Assembly (NCBI GenBank): GCA_026709535.1
Contig: JAPOST010000028.1
Location: 1-34,715, forward strand
Direction of reading: 5' to 3'
DNA length: 34,715 nt
Origin: Rhodospirillaceae bacterium
GTDB taxonomy: Bacteria; Pseudomonadota; Alphaproteobacteria; Bin65
Under the pieces are notes generated by a model. That model saw nothing but the letters and a program-made list of their open reading frames with translations, searched no databases and was not told the origin of the DNA. Shown here in pieces: positions 1-8,726 of this stretch. The position numbers and the translations under genes are program-made. Positions within the stretch are counted from its first letter, which is position 1, and every line of letters starts with the position of its first letter.

Positions 1-870
1 TACTGTCTGAAGAAGGGGGCGCTGGTCGCCGGCGTTGCCGATTTGGACGCCATCAATCAGGTGTGCCCACCGGGCCATCAACCAGCCGATATCATGCCGC
101 GTGTCAAATCGGTGATTGCCATCGGGGTTGGCGGCCAGACGCAAGGCGCCTGGACAGTTCCCGCCAAGGCGCTGGGCTACTTCGGCTCCACGGAAACCCG
201 AGCTTACACCATCGCCTATGGCCTGGCGTTCTACATCGAAAACAAATTCGGTATCCGCTCCATTTACACACCGCCCGACATGGACCCGGATGCTGGCCCC
301 CGCGTTCCACTGCAAAGCCTGAAGGTTCATGCCGAGTTGGCCGGCCTTGGCGCCCGGTCACTGGCTGGCGATATCCTGCTGCATCCGGAATTCGGTTACA
401 TGTATTTTGCCAGCGTGTTTACGGAACTGGAGTTGGAGCCGGACGAACCCCTGGCCGAGAACCCGTGCCCCGCACCATCCTGCGTGAACATGTATCGGTC
501 GATCAAGCGCACGCCCTGCATGAAGTTTTGTCCGGTCCAGTGCCTGGATGGCGAAGTAGACGAGGAAACCGGCAAGCAGAAGGTCATGCGCTACGACATG
601 GCAGCCTGTGCAGAGATGACCCAGCAGTATGAGACCGTACCTTCGGCGATCATGGACGCCATTCGCCAGACTGACGAAGCTGATCGGGAAGACGCCTTGT
701 TCGATCCCGACAACAAAATGCTCTGGTACAAGATGAGTGTCGGCAGTGGCGGCCTGCTCGCCCAGTGTTTTGAATGCATGCGCGTCTGCCCGATCGCAAC
801 CCAGGCGCCCCAAGCCGATCCGATCCTGCGGTACGAAAGCCGTCTCCAGGAAAGGGAGGCCCCGGAGTAA
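1..870 (+). CDS. 4Fe-4S protein related to epoxyqueuosine reductase/reductive dehalogenase (5' truncated)
   Basis: The reading frame is open from base 1, so the N-terminus lies outside the window; 289 residues are visible. The middle carries a QueG-like stretch (HAELAGLG followed by HPEFGYMYFASVFTEL), typical of the epoxyqueuosine reductase/reductive dehalogenase fold. Two cysteine clusters follow: one from about visible residue 156 (CPAPSC, then CMKFCPVQC) and one near residue 256 (CFECMRVCP). These fit two 4Fe-4S clusters. The expected role is cytoplasmic electron transfer or a reductive step; the substrate is unknown. No twin-arginine signal is visible, but the start is missing. Its stop overlaps the start of the next gene (TAATG), so the two are translationally coupled and probably act in one pathway. 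It is not expected to be QueG itself, because the cluster spacing and context differ. Confidence 0.7.
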   Translation, partial: YCLKKGALVAGVADLDAINQVCPPGHQPADIMPRVKSVIAIGVGGQTQGAWTVPAKALGYFGSTETRAYTIAYGLAFYIENKFGIRSIYTPPDMDPDAGPRVPLQSLKVHAELAGLGARSLAGDILLHPEFGYMYFASVFTELELEPDEPLAENPCPAPSCVNMYRSIKRTPCMKFCPVQCLDGEVDEETGKQKVMRYDMAACAEMTQQYETVPSAIMDAIRQTDEADREDALFDPDNKMLWYKMSVGSGGLLAQCFECMRVCPIATQAPQADPILRYESRLQEREAPE

Positions 871-2852
871 TGGCCCGCGGATTGAGCCGGCGTCAGATCG
901 GCGTCACAGAGGAGATGTTCGAGACGTTCGGCGACATCATTTTTCGTTTGTCGCACAATCACCAGATTCGCGAAGGAGATCCCTATCGCCTGAAAGACCG
1001 GGATGAGATCGAACGGCATCGCGAGTTGATGGGTCTGTCTGACGCGCAAATCGCAGACAAGATCGGCCTGTCCCGAAATCAGGTCATGTACATTCGCACG
1101 CTGATGGAACGCCGGCGCTTCCGCACCGGCCACTATGCCCGTTTGCTCGAACTGGGTGGCGGCAAGCGTTTTCGCGTCGAGCGGTTCACGCCGCACCTCG
1201 ATCATTTTCGATATAGTGAGGATGCGCTTGAACTGCGGGCCGCGATGAACTTTCCGTCGGATCTGGCGAGGAAATACATTGATGACGGTCGGTGGCGGAA
1301 CGACACCCTGCCGCGCTGGCTTGCCAAGCATGCATCCGAACTTCCGGACGCGCCAGCCATTCGTATGGGAGGGATGGAAATCACATATGCCGACTTGGCA
1401 AATCAGGTGGACCGGTTGGCGCGTTCTCTCTGGGATCTGGGCCTGAGGCCGGGCGACGTGATCTGCATCCAGTTGCCGAACCTGCCTGCCTACCTGATCA
1501 GTTATCTGGCGATTGCAAAGATCGGGGCGGTCATGTCGACCATCCACATGCCCTATCGTTCGGCCGAGATTGAAACCTTGGTCAACCACAGTCGCGCCAA
1601 GACAATGATCTGCCTTGCACGGGCCGGGGACTGGAATCCGGCCGAAACGGTTCTGGGCCTGAAGGCCAGACTGCCGACGCTGAAACATGTGATCGCGGTA
1701 ACCGGTCCCGAAGGCGCGACGTCGGAAGGCGCGTTGGACTGGCAGGAACTGATAGATGCGAATGTCGAAGCGGATATCACCGTGGAACCGACGGCGGCGG
1801 ATCCCTTGCTGCTGTTGTTCACTTCCGGCACCACATCGGCACCCAAGGCAGTACCGCTGAACCCGCACAACGTGCTTACCAATGGTCGGGATGGCGCGGC
1901 GGAGCATGAGATCGACAAAAGCAGCGCCATCCTGAGTGCCGCGCCTTTCAGCCATCTGTTCGGCCTTTACGCTCTGCACTGCGCATTTGCAGTGGGCGCC
2001 TGCAATATAATATTGTCGGCCTTTACGCCGCCGGACTTGATGGCTGTCATCGAAAAGGACAAACCGACAGCCTTGTGGACCGCGCCAGCGCACTGGGCGG
2101 CCATACGCGGTACCGGGGTGATCGACCAGTACGATCTGTCGTCCCTGAAAATGATGATCATGTCAGGCACGGCGTGCCCGGAGGAGTTGATCCGCTGGGT
2201 CGATGCCCAATTGCCGAACTGTGCCGTGACCCAGTTGTGGGGCATGACTGAAACACAAGGCGGCCTGTACACTCGGCCATCGGACGGGATTAGTCGGTCA
2301 GCCGTGAGTGCCGGCCGGCCAAGCCCGGGTACCGAGACCCGTATCGCCGATCCGGAAACCGGTCAGCCTGTCACCGCTGGCAATGAAGGTGAATTGCAAA
2401 TACGGGGACCACTTCTGTTCCCTGGCTACTTTCTGAACGATGTGGCGAATAAGGAAGCCTTCACCGATGATCATTTCTTTCGGTCCGGCGATCTGGCGAT
2501 CAGCGATACGAATGGTTTTGTTTCCATTACCGGACGCATCAAGGACGTGATCGACCGGGGCGGCGTGAAGTTCAATCCACGAGATATTGAAGATTTGTTG
2601 GACAGTCACCCACAGGTTCTGCAATCGGCCATCGTCCCGATGCCCGACCGGGTGCTGGGCGAGCGCGCCTGCGCATTTATCACTGTCGCTCCAGGCGCGA
2701 AAACGCCGACTCTGGAAGACCTTTGCTCTTGGCTGCTGAACAAGAAGATCGCGAAGAACAAGCTGCCGGAGCGTCTTGTTGTAGTCGACGAATTCCCGAT
2801 GACTCCGACCCGGAAAATCATCAAGGGCCAGTTGAAGATCCCGTCAAACTGA
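870..2852 (+). CDS. AMP-dependent acyl-CoA synthetase-like ligase with N-terminal helix-turn-helix segment
   Basis: 660 aa. I chose ATG at 870 because it overlaps the upstream stop and is preceded by AAAGGGAGG; the open frame continues further upstream but there overlaps the Fe-S gene. Residues about 140-655 form an ANL-superfamily adenylation domain: P-loop A3 LLLFTSGTTSAPKAV (315-329), A5 QLWGMTETQ (455-463), A7 FRSGDLA (537-543), A8 GRIKDVIDRGGVKF (555-568) and C-terminal A10 PTRKIIKGQL with the candidate catalytic Lys at about 649. The family activates a carboxylate as acyl-AMP and usually transfers it to CoA. The first 130 residues are not part of the usual ligase. Residues about 56-76 (LSDAQIADKIGLSRNQVMYIR) look like a helix-turn-helix. 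The acid is not predictable; coupling to the Fe-S protein suggests an activated thioester as its substrate. Confidence 0.85.
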   Translation: MARGLSRRQIGVTEEMFETFGDIIFRLSHNHQIREGDPYRLKDRDEIERHRELMGLSDAQIADKIGLSRNQVMYIRTLMERRRFRTGHYARLLELGGGKRFRVERFTPHLDHFRYSEDALELRAAMNFPSDLARKYIDDGRWRNDTLPRWLAKHASELPDAPAIRMGGMEITYADLANQVDRLARSLWDLGLRPGDVICIQLPNLPAYLISYLAIAKIGAVMSTIHMPYRSAEIETLVNHSRAKTMICLARAGDWNPAETVLGLKARLPTLKHVIAVTGPEGATSEGALDWQELIDANVEADITVEPTAADPLLLLFTSGTTSAPKAVPLNPHNVLTNGRDGAAEHEIDKSSAILSAAPFSHLFGLYALHCAFAVGACNIILSAFTPPDLMAVIEKDKPTALWTAPAHWAAIRGTGVIDQYDLSSLKMMIMSGTACPEELIRWVDAQLPNCAVTQLWGMTETQGGLYTRPSDGISRSAVSAGRPSPGTETRIADPETGQPVTAGNEGELQIRGPLLFPGYFLNDVANKEAFTDDHFFRSGDLAISDTNGFVSITGRIKDVIDRGGVKFNPRDIEDLLDSHPQVLQSAIVPMPDRVLGERACAFITVAPGAKTPTLEDLCSWLLNKKIAKNKLPERLVVVDEFPMTPTRKIIKGQLKIPSN

Positions 2853-2877
2853 TCCCCGAAATCGCGATCTCCGACAT

Positions 2878-4569
2878 CTATCTCGCCACAATCGCCATCT
2901 CCAAGGATGGCGTTTCAAACAGGTCAAAGAAGCCCGGGATCTTGTCGACGGCACCGCTGGCCTGAACCGATCCGTCCTTGACGCCCGCAGCAAAGGTTGC
3001 ATCGGTCGTCACCGTCGAAACAAGGAAGGCCCGATCAAAGCACAGCGTGATATCGGCGACGTCCAGCCCCAAGGGGTGGAACTGGCAAACGCCGCGACGA
3101 ATTTCCAACCCGCACCGCTCGTCACTGTCCGTCGTCTGAAAGTCCACCGTCAGCAGGACGTCCATGGCCTCTTCTGCCTTGAGACGCACTGTGAAATTCT
3201 CCAGTATCTGGGCCATGGTGAAGGACCGGACAGTATCCGGGTGCCCGAACGGCAGGCCGCGCGGGGGCTTGAGTGCGTCTTCCAGTTCCAGCGCAGCGGT
3301 CAGCGCCCAGTTGCGCCAATTCGCGTTAGCCTGAGCATAACCCCAGACACGCAGGGCTTGTGCGCGCAGTTGCCGGGCCTCGCTGTCGTCAAGGTCGGCC
3401 TTGACGAGCCAGCCTGTCAGTTCGGCACTCCATTGAGCATCTTCCCCCTCAAGGGCGGCCATGGCCGCAGTCATGACCGCATCTCGCCCGCCCATCAGAT
3501 TGATATAGCGACGGGCTCTGATACGAACCGGCGCCGGATCCAGGGTCGCCGGGTCGCCGTCGAACCACCCGATGTAGCCCGTGTAGATTGATGGAGCAGA
3601 GTGCTTGTAACTCCCGTAGAATTCACCCAGCCAGTCATGCGCAGCCAGATGATCGGGCATGGTGACCTTCTCCATCAGTTCTGCGGGTGATGCCCCCTTG
3701 TTTATCCAGCGCACTGACTGGTCATGAAGGAACTGGATTGCATCGCGGTAGGGAATCAGAATATCCGAGATTGCTTCCGAACCCGACACGGGCTGGCCGT
3801 GATGGGGAATGAGCGTCTCCGGCGCAAGGCGCCGTAATTCGTCGATAGCCCGCACCCAGATCATCGGATTGCGAAAACCTGTTCCGCGGAGCGCATAAAT
3901 GTTGGGAAATGTCTCACCTTGGATAACGTCTGCTGAAAGCAGGACCCTGTCGTGCGGACACCAGACGACCACCTGATCATCGGTCTCGCTGGGCAGGTGA
4001 ATGAGTTGAAGGCGGATGCCCGCAATCGTCAATTCTTTCATGCCGCGAAACGTATCCGTTGGCGGAAAGAAGCTACGGCGACCGGGTATGTTCGGCGGTC
4101 CCAGACCGGCGCCTACATTGCCGCTCTCATCCTTCGGCAACTGGAACCCAAAAGTATACATCGCTCGGCGTGCCAGCACTGGCGCCAGAATTCCGCTGTC
4201 CCTGGCGAGGTGATCGGTCAGATCTTCCAGGGCGTAGATCCGGACCGCTCCGGATTCGATCGCCGAAGCATCGACGAAAGCCCTTATGCCGCTGATATGG
4301 TCCGGATGGACATGGGTGTAGATGATGGCCTTGATCGGTTTGTCGGTGATCGCCCGGAACGCGGCCGAGACGGGTTCGGCGAACTCTACCGTCGGCAGGG
4401 TGTCGACTAGGATACAACCGTCCGTTCCTTCAATCAGGGTACAGTTGGAAGGGCTGTAGGCGTAGGCGACATGATAGCGTCCAGCAACGGTCCGGATTTC
4501 CGGGACGAATTTTTTGCCTTGGGCTGCAAGATCAGGGTGAACGCTGGAAGCTGACGATTTACTTGCCAT
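2878..4569 (-). CDS. Metallo-beta-lactamase-fold alkyl sulfatase-like hydrolase
   Basis: 563 aa from the ATG at 4569. The frame stays open to 4998, but the extra N-terminal residues do not resemble the family. The metal site is THVHPDH at residues 85-91, with IPHHG at about 254-258 and the Glu-containing stretch SADVIQGETFPN at 212-223. GYIGWFDGDPATLDP at 331-345 is characteristic of the alkylsulfatase dimerisation domain, and the last ~130 residues fit the SCP2-like C-terminal domain. Known relatives (SdsA1 type) hydrolyse primary alkyl sulfate esters with a dinuclear zinc centre. This copy is shorter than SdsA1 (about 658 aa in memory) and shows no clear signal peptide, so a cytoplasmic location is likely. 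It is divergent from soeABC across a shared regulatory region. True substrate uncertain; another ester or thioester hydrolase role is possible. Confidence 0.8.
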   Translation of the reverse strand: MASKSSASSVHPDLAAQGKKFVPEIRTVAGRYHVAYAYSPSNCTLIEGTDGCILVDTLPTVEFAEPVSAAFRAITDKPIKAIIYTHVHPDHISGIRAFVDASAIESGAVRIYALEDLTDHLARDSGILAPVLARRAMYTFGFQLPKDESGNVGAGLGPPNIPGRRSFFPPTDTFRGMKELTIAGIRLQLIHLPSETDDQVVVWCPHDRVLLSADVIQGETFPNIYALRGTGFRNPMIWVRAIDELRRLAPETLIPHHGQPVSGSEAISDILIPYRDAIQFLHDQSVRWINKGASPAELMEKVTMPDHLAAHDWLGEFYGSYKHSAPSIYTGYIGWFDGDPATLDPAPVRIRARRYINLMGGRDAVMTAAMAALEGEDAQWSAELTGWLVKADLDDSEARQLRAQALRVWGYAQANANWRNWALTAALELEDALKPPRGLPFGHPDTVRSFTMAQILENFTVRLKAEEAMDVLLTVDFQTTDSDERCGLEIRRGVCQFHPLGLDVADITLCFDRAFLVSTVTTDATFAAGVKDGSVQASGAVDKIPGFFDLFETPSLEMAIVAR

Positions 4570-4983
4570 TGCAGAGTGTCTTTCCGAGGATGGCAGCTCT
4601 TCGCTGCGGGATATTTTTGACTCAGATAGCTGACCTCGAACAATACCCGAAGATGCTTTTCTTCGTCCTACCAGGTGGTGGGATCTCACCTCTTCAATGC
4701 ACTGCAGCAGACCAGCCGCCTCTGTGGAATGCTGATGTCGGTATCTTGTTTTGACTGCCCGCTGGAAGATGGCCCAAGCGCCATGATCGGCAAGTCCGCG
4801 AAAAGCGCGTTTCTGGCCAGCGATTTTCGGGTTTTCCGGTGCAGCCCGAATTCTCTGCATGCTGGTCAAGGGCGGAGGTCGTGTAAGGCCAAGTCTTTGT
4901 TTGCCGGCAGGCATGAAACTGTCGGCATCGCCATCGCTGGACATTGCCGCGCCATGAAGGGGGGTGTGATGGCCAATTCGGCG

Positions 4984-5032
4984 CAATTGATCTGCCAACG
5001 GCCTTGCTGACTTGGTTCTGTCAGATCAATTG
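4984..5032. repeat. 11-bp inverted repeat with 27-bp spacer upstream of soeA
   Basis: CAATTGATCTG at 4984-4994 is the exact reverse complement of CAGATCAATTG at 5022-5032. The right arm shares its TCAATTG with the left half of the 19-bp palindrome at 5026-5044, so the two structures are mutually exclusive if formed in RNA, or give three regulator half-sites in DNA. Confidence 0.6.
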
Positions 5033-5044
5033 TGCCACAATTGA
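5026..5044. promoter_or_regulatory. Perfect 19-bp palindrome, likely operator for soeABC and/or the divergent gene
   Basis: TCAATTGTG-C-CACAATTGA is a perfect 9-1-9 palindrome ending 40 bp before the soeA start. Its TTGTG...CACAA core is the form bound by dimeric repressors, GntR types among others. No regulator gene is adjacent, so the binding protein is unknown. Confidence 0.6.
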
Positions 5045-5084
5045 AGAGGCGCACGTATGCTGTGGCCTGTCAGGAGAATGAAAT

Positions 5085-7955
5085 TTGGGGCTCAATCCGT
5101 TTGAAACCGTCCGAGAGGCGGTCGACCTGTCTCCCGAGGTGGCAGATACCGTTAAAACCACTACCTGTTACATGTGTGCATGTCGGTGCGGGATCAAAGT
5201 TCATCTGAAAAACGGTAAGGTCCGCTATATCGAAGGAAACGGGGATCATCCGGTAAACCGCGGCGTTCTTTGCGCCAAGGGTTCCGCCGGAATCATGAAT
5301 CACTACAGCCCGGCGCGGCTTACCAAACCTCTGCGCCGGAAAGGTCCCCGCGGAAGCGGCGAATTCGAAGAGATCGAATGGGGTGAAGCCTTGGACGAGG
5401 CGGTGGAAGCGCTCGGCGCCGTGCGGGCCACCGATCCCAGGAAACTGGCCTTCTTTACCGGGCGCGATCAGAGCCAGTCGCTAACTGGCTGGTGGGCGAC
5501 ACAATTCGGCACTCCCAACTTTGCAGCCCATGGCGGCTTCTGTTCCGTCAACATGGCGGCGGCTGGCCTTTACACGTTGGGTGGCGCCTTTTGGGAGTTT
5601 GGTGAGCCGGATTGGGAACACACCAGGTATTTCATCATGTTCGGCGTTGCTGAGGACCATGATTCCAACCCGATCAAAATCGGCTTGGGCACCCTGAAAA
5701 CGCGCGGCGACGCCAAGTTTGTTTCGGTGAACCCGGTTCAAACTGGCTACTCGGCGATTGCCGATGAATGGATAGGCATTCGACCAGGAACCGATGGCCT
5801 GTTCGTCCTTGCCCTCGTTCATGAACTTCTGAAAGCGGAAAAGTTCGATACGGCCTTTTTGGCCCGGTACACCAATGCGCCTTGGCTGGTCATCCAGGAC
5901 CCGGGCGCTGCAGATGATGGTTTGTTTGTCCGGGACGATGACGGTAATCCGCTCGTATTCGACACAACTTCCGAATCGGTCGTGGCAAGCTCAGGAGTCG
6001 GCCTTAAGCCAGCATTGGTCGGCGAACATATCCTGATTGATGGCCGCAAGGCCGCGCCGGTCTTTCACCTGTTGGCGCACCGTTACCTGAAAGACGAATA
6101 CGCGCCGGAAGCAGTGGCGGACCGCTGCGGTCTTGACGTCGAACAGATCAGGCGGATAGCCGCTGAGTTGGCCGAGGTTGCCTTCGAGCAGGAAATCACT
6201 CTCGACATTTCATGGACGGATTGGAACGGCCGTGAGCACCAAACGATGACAGGGCGACCGGTCAGCTTCCACGGCATGCGTGGTATTTCGGCTCACTCCA
6301 ACGGTTTTCACACCTGCCGGGCCATTCATTTGCTGCAGATCCTGCTAGGCTCCATTGATGTACCGGGTGGCTGGCGTTACAAGGCGCCATTTCCGAAACC
6401 CATTCCGCCAAGCCCCAAGCCAGAGACCGCACCGCCGCAATCCGGCAAGCCCCTGGCCGGGCCACCGATCGGCAATCCGACCGGGCCGGAGGACCTGGTC
6501 CTGGACCCGGACGGCAGTCCCGGCCGGATCGACAAGGCCTATTCCTGGGAACACCCGATGTCCATCCATGGCCTGATGCACATGGTGATCCACAATGCCT
6601 GGGCAGAAGATCCGTATCCGATCGATGTCCTGCTGCTGTACATGGCGAACATGAGCTGGAATTCGTCAATGAACGTGCCTGATACGATCAAGTATCTGAC
6701 AGAAACGGACGACAACGGTGCTTATGTGATTCCCAAGATCATCTATTCGGACGCCTATTATTCCGAGATGGTGCCTTACGCGGACCTTATCCTGCCCGAC
6801 ACGACTTATCTGGAACGATGGGATTGCATTTCGCTGCTTGACCGGCCGATCTCCAGCGCACACGGACCGGCCGATGCCATCCGGCAACCGGTCTGCCCTC
6901 CGGAACGGGATGTCCGACCCTTCCAGGATGTCCTGCTGGATCTGGGCGCGCGGCTGGGGTTGCCGGGGATGGTCAGGGAGGATGGGACACCCAAATTTCC
7001 AGGTGGTTATGCCGACTACATGACCAACCACGAACGCGCACCTGGCATTGGTCCTCTGGCTGGCTGGCGTGGTAACGGGGCAGAACATGGACGCGGTGAT
7101 CCTAACCCGGATCAACTCCAAGCCTATATCGATAATGGCTGTTTCTGGCAACACCAGCTGACCGAGGAACAGCAATACTATAAGCCTTTCAACAAGGCTT
7201 ATCTGGTTTTTGCGCAAGAGATGGGTTTCATCCCGGCTGCTGAGCCGATGATTCTGCAGATCTACTCCGAGCCACTGCAACTGTTTCGCCTCGCCGCCCG
7301 CGGGCATGGCCAACGGAAACCGCCGGAGGAGCATCGGGCCCGCGTGGACACCTATTTCGATCCGCTGCCCATCTGGTACATGCCGTTCGAAGAGGCGGGC
7401 GTCGACACCAATGACCTGCCGCTTCATGCACTGACTCAACGTCCGATGCATATGTATCATTCGTGGGGCTCACAGAATGCCTGGCTGCGCCAGATCACGA
7501 ACAGCAACCGGCTTTTCATTCACCCCGAAACCGCTGATGACCTCGGTATCGCCGACGATGAATGGGTCTGGATCGAAAGCCATTTGGGTCGCGTCAAGGG
7601 CCAGGTGAAATTGATGAGGGGCGTCAACCGGCAGACCGTTTGGACATGGAATGCCATTGGCAAGCGCCGAGGTGCATGGGGCTTGGACAACGACGCGCCG
7701 GAGGCCGCGAAAGGCTTTCTGCTGAATCATGTCATCAGCGAGCTGTTACCGGTCCGGGAGGGCGGATATCGCCATTCCAATTCGGACCCGGTCACCGGCC
7801 AGGCTGCATGGTTCGATCTGCGGGTAAAGGTCTACAGATGTTCACCGCAGGAAGCCGGGGCGACAGAGCCCATGTTCGAACCGATGCAAGAGCGAGCGCC
7901 CTTCCGGCCAGCTGACGGCGTCGTGCGCTATGGTCAGGAATTCAATACATCATGA
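5085..7955 (+). CDS. soeA: Sulfite dehydrogenase (quinone) molybdopterin catalytic subunit
   Basis: 956 aa beginning with TTG at 5085. AGGAGA at 5072-5077 lies 7 nt upstream, and the nearby ATG at 5078 is out of frame. The N-terminus carries a 4Fe-4S motif, C28-x2-C31-x3-C35 and C63 (CYMCACRCG ... GVLCAKG), followed by a full molybdopterin oxidoreductase body and a C-terminal molydopterin dinucleotide-binding domain. The protein has no twin-arginine signal, in line with the cytoplasmic SoeA of Allochromatium-type SoeABC, which oxidises sulfite to sulfate and passes electrons to quinone. Length and the three-subunit order (catalytic, Fe-S, NrfD/DmsC-type anchor) match. A related activity such as polysulfide/thiosulfate or DMSO reductase cannot be excluded by eye. 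The stop overlaps the soeB start. Confidence 0.82.
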   Translation: MGLNPFETVREAVDLSPEVADTVKTTTCYMCACRCGIKVHLKNGKVRYIEGNGDHPVNRGVLCAKGSAGIMNHYSPARLTKPLRRKGPRGSGEFEEIEWGEALDEAVEALGAVRATDPRKLAFFTGRDQSQSLTGWWATQFGTPNFAAHGGFCSVNMAAAGLYTLGGAFWEFGEPDWEHTRYFIMFGVAEDHDSNPIKIGLGTLKTRGDAKFVSVNPVQTGYSAIADEWIGIRPGTDGLFVLALVHELLKAEKFDTAFLARYTNAPWLVIQDPGAADDGLFVRDDDGNPLVFDTTSESVVASSGVGLKPALVGEHILIDGRKAAPVFHLLAHRYLKDEYAPEAVADRCGLDVEQIRRIAAELAEVAFEQEITLDISWTDWNGREHQTMTGRPVSFHGMRGISAHSNGFHTCRAIHLLQILLGSIDVPGGWRYKAPFPKPIPPSPKPETAPPQSGKPLAGPPIGNPTGPEDLVLDPDGSPGRIDKAYSWEHPMSIHGLMHMVIHNAWAEDPYPIDVLLLYMANMSWNSSMNVPDTIKYLTETDDNGAYVIPKIIYSDAYYSEMVPYADLILPDTTYLERWDCISLLDRPISSAHGPADAIRQPVCPPERDVRPFQDVLLDLGARLGLPGMVREDGTPKFPGGYADYMTNHERAPGIGPLAGWRGNGAEHGRGDPNPDQLQAYIDNGCFWQHQLTEEQQYYKPFNKAYLVFAQEMGFIPAAEPMILQIYSEPLQLFRLAARGHGQRKPPEEHRARVDTYFDPLPIWYMPFEEAGVDTNDLPLHALTQRPMHMYHSWGSQNAWLRQITNSNRLFIHPETADDLGIADDEWVWIESHLGRVKGQVKLMRGVNRQTVWTWNAIGKRRGAWGLDNDAPEAAKGFLLNHVISELLPVREGGYRHSNSDPVTGQAAWFDLRVKVYRCSPQEAGATEPMFEPMQERAPFRPADGVVRYGQEFNTS

Positions 7956-8713
7956 CCAGCCTGCCTGCAGCGCCGCCGTCGAAGAAGCTGGGTCTGGTTG
8001 TCGATCTTGATATCTGCGTTGGCTGCCACGCCTGTGCCGTCAATTGCAAGGAATGGAACACCAGCGGCCACATGGCGCCGCTGACCGACCTGGATGCCTA
8101 CGGCGCCGACCCGAACGGTGTCTGGTTCAACCGGATCCACACGTTTGAAGTGACCGACGAGGCGACCGGCGCAAGCCAGACGGTTCATTTTCCGCGTTCC
8201 TGCCTGCATTGTGATGATGCTCCATGCGTTACCGTATGTCCGACCGGGGCGTCCTACAAGCGGAGCGACGACGGCATCGTGCTGGTCAACGCCGATACAT
8301 GCATCGGCTGCAAGCTATGTTCCTGGGCCTGCCCTTACGGCGCGCGTGAGTATGACGAACACGAAGGCGTGATGAAGAAATGCACGCTGTGTGTCGACAA
8401 GATTTACAATGAGACACTGCCTGAAGAGTCTCGTGTCCCTGCCTGTGTTTCGACTTGCCCCACCGGCGCCCGGCACTTCGGCGACCTGGCCGATCCGGAA
8501 TCTGATGTCTCGAAGCTGGTTGCGACGCGGCAGGGATTTGAACTGATGCCAGAACAGGGCACCAAGCCCGTAAACCGGTATTTGCCGCTGCGCCCGCGGC
8601 AGGATGACCGCGATGGTACTATGTCTACGCCCCGCACCCTGGACCATGTCGACGACAGCGCCGATGGCGCGGGTCTGCTGGCCCGCTGGGTTGACAGGTT
8701 GCTATCGGCTTGA
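7952..8713 (+). CDS. soeB: Sulfite dehydrogenase 4Fe-4S electron-transfer subunit
   Basis: 253 aa. Its ATG overlaps the soeA stop as ATGA, indicating translational coupling. Sixteen cysteines in four groups can bind four 4Fe-4S clusters: C22/25/28/32 (CVGCHACAVNC), C84/87/92/96 (CLHCDDAPCVTVC), C117/120/123/127 (CIGCKLCSWAC) and C144/147/165/169 (CTLC ... CVSTC). This is the DmsB/PsrB/NrfC type, which relays electrons from the molybdenum subunit to the membrane anchor. There is no signal sequence, so it should sit on the cytoplasmic face. The last ~45 residues after the final cluster are a polar tail of variable type. Confidence 0.85.
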   Translation: MTSLPAAPPSKKLGLVVDLDICVGCHACAVNCKEWNTSGHMAPLTDLDAYGADPNGVWFNRIHTFEVTDEATGASQTVHFPRSCLHCDDAPCVTVCPTGASYKRSDDGIVLVNADTCIGCKLCSWACPYGAREYDEHEGVMKKCTLCVDKIYNETLPEESRVPACVSTCPTGARHFGDLADPESDVSKLVATRQGFELMPEQGTKPVNRYLPLRPRQDDRDGTMSTPRTLDHVDDSADGAGLLARWVDRLLSA

Positions 8714-8726
8714 CGGAGACCTTCTG

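Larger units (their letters stand above)
4570..5084. other. 515-bp divergent intergenic region between sulfatase-like gene and soeA
   Basis: No convincing gene is seen here. Open frames on both strands (for example 4675-5010 plus, and the minus-strand extension of the sulfatase frame to 4998) have no recognisable protein character. The soeA-proximal end contains the palindrome at 5026-5044 and a longer inverted repeat at 4984-5032, listed separately. The promoters of both divergent transcripts should lie here. Confidence 0.6.

Noticed and set aside
591-2093. 500-codon minus-strand open frame across the Fe-S protein and ligase genes
   Set aside because: It is antisense to two well-supported genes, rich in Arg/Gln/His and has no domain character; typical shadow in GC-rich DNA.
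4570-4998. Longer N-terminus for the sulfatase-like protein
   Set aside because: The extra 143 residues have no family similarity and no ribosome-binding site, and would cover the intergenic region.
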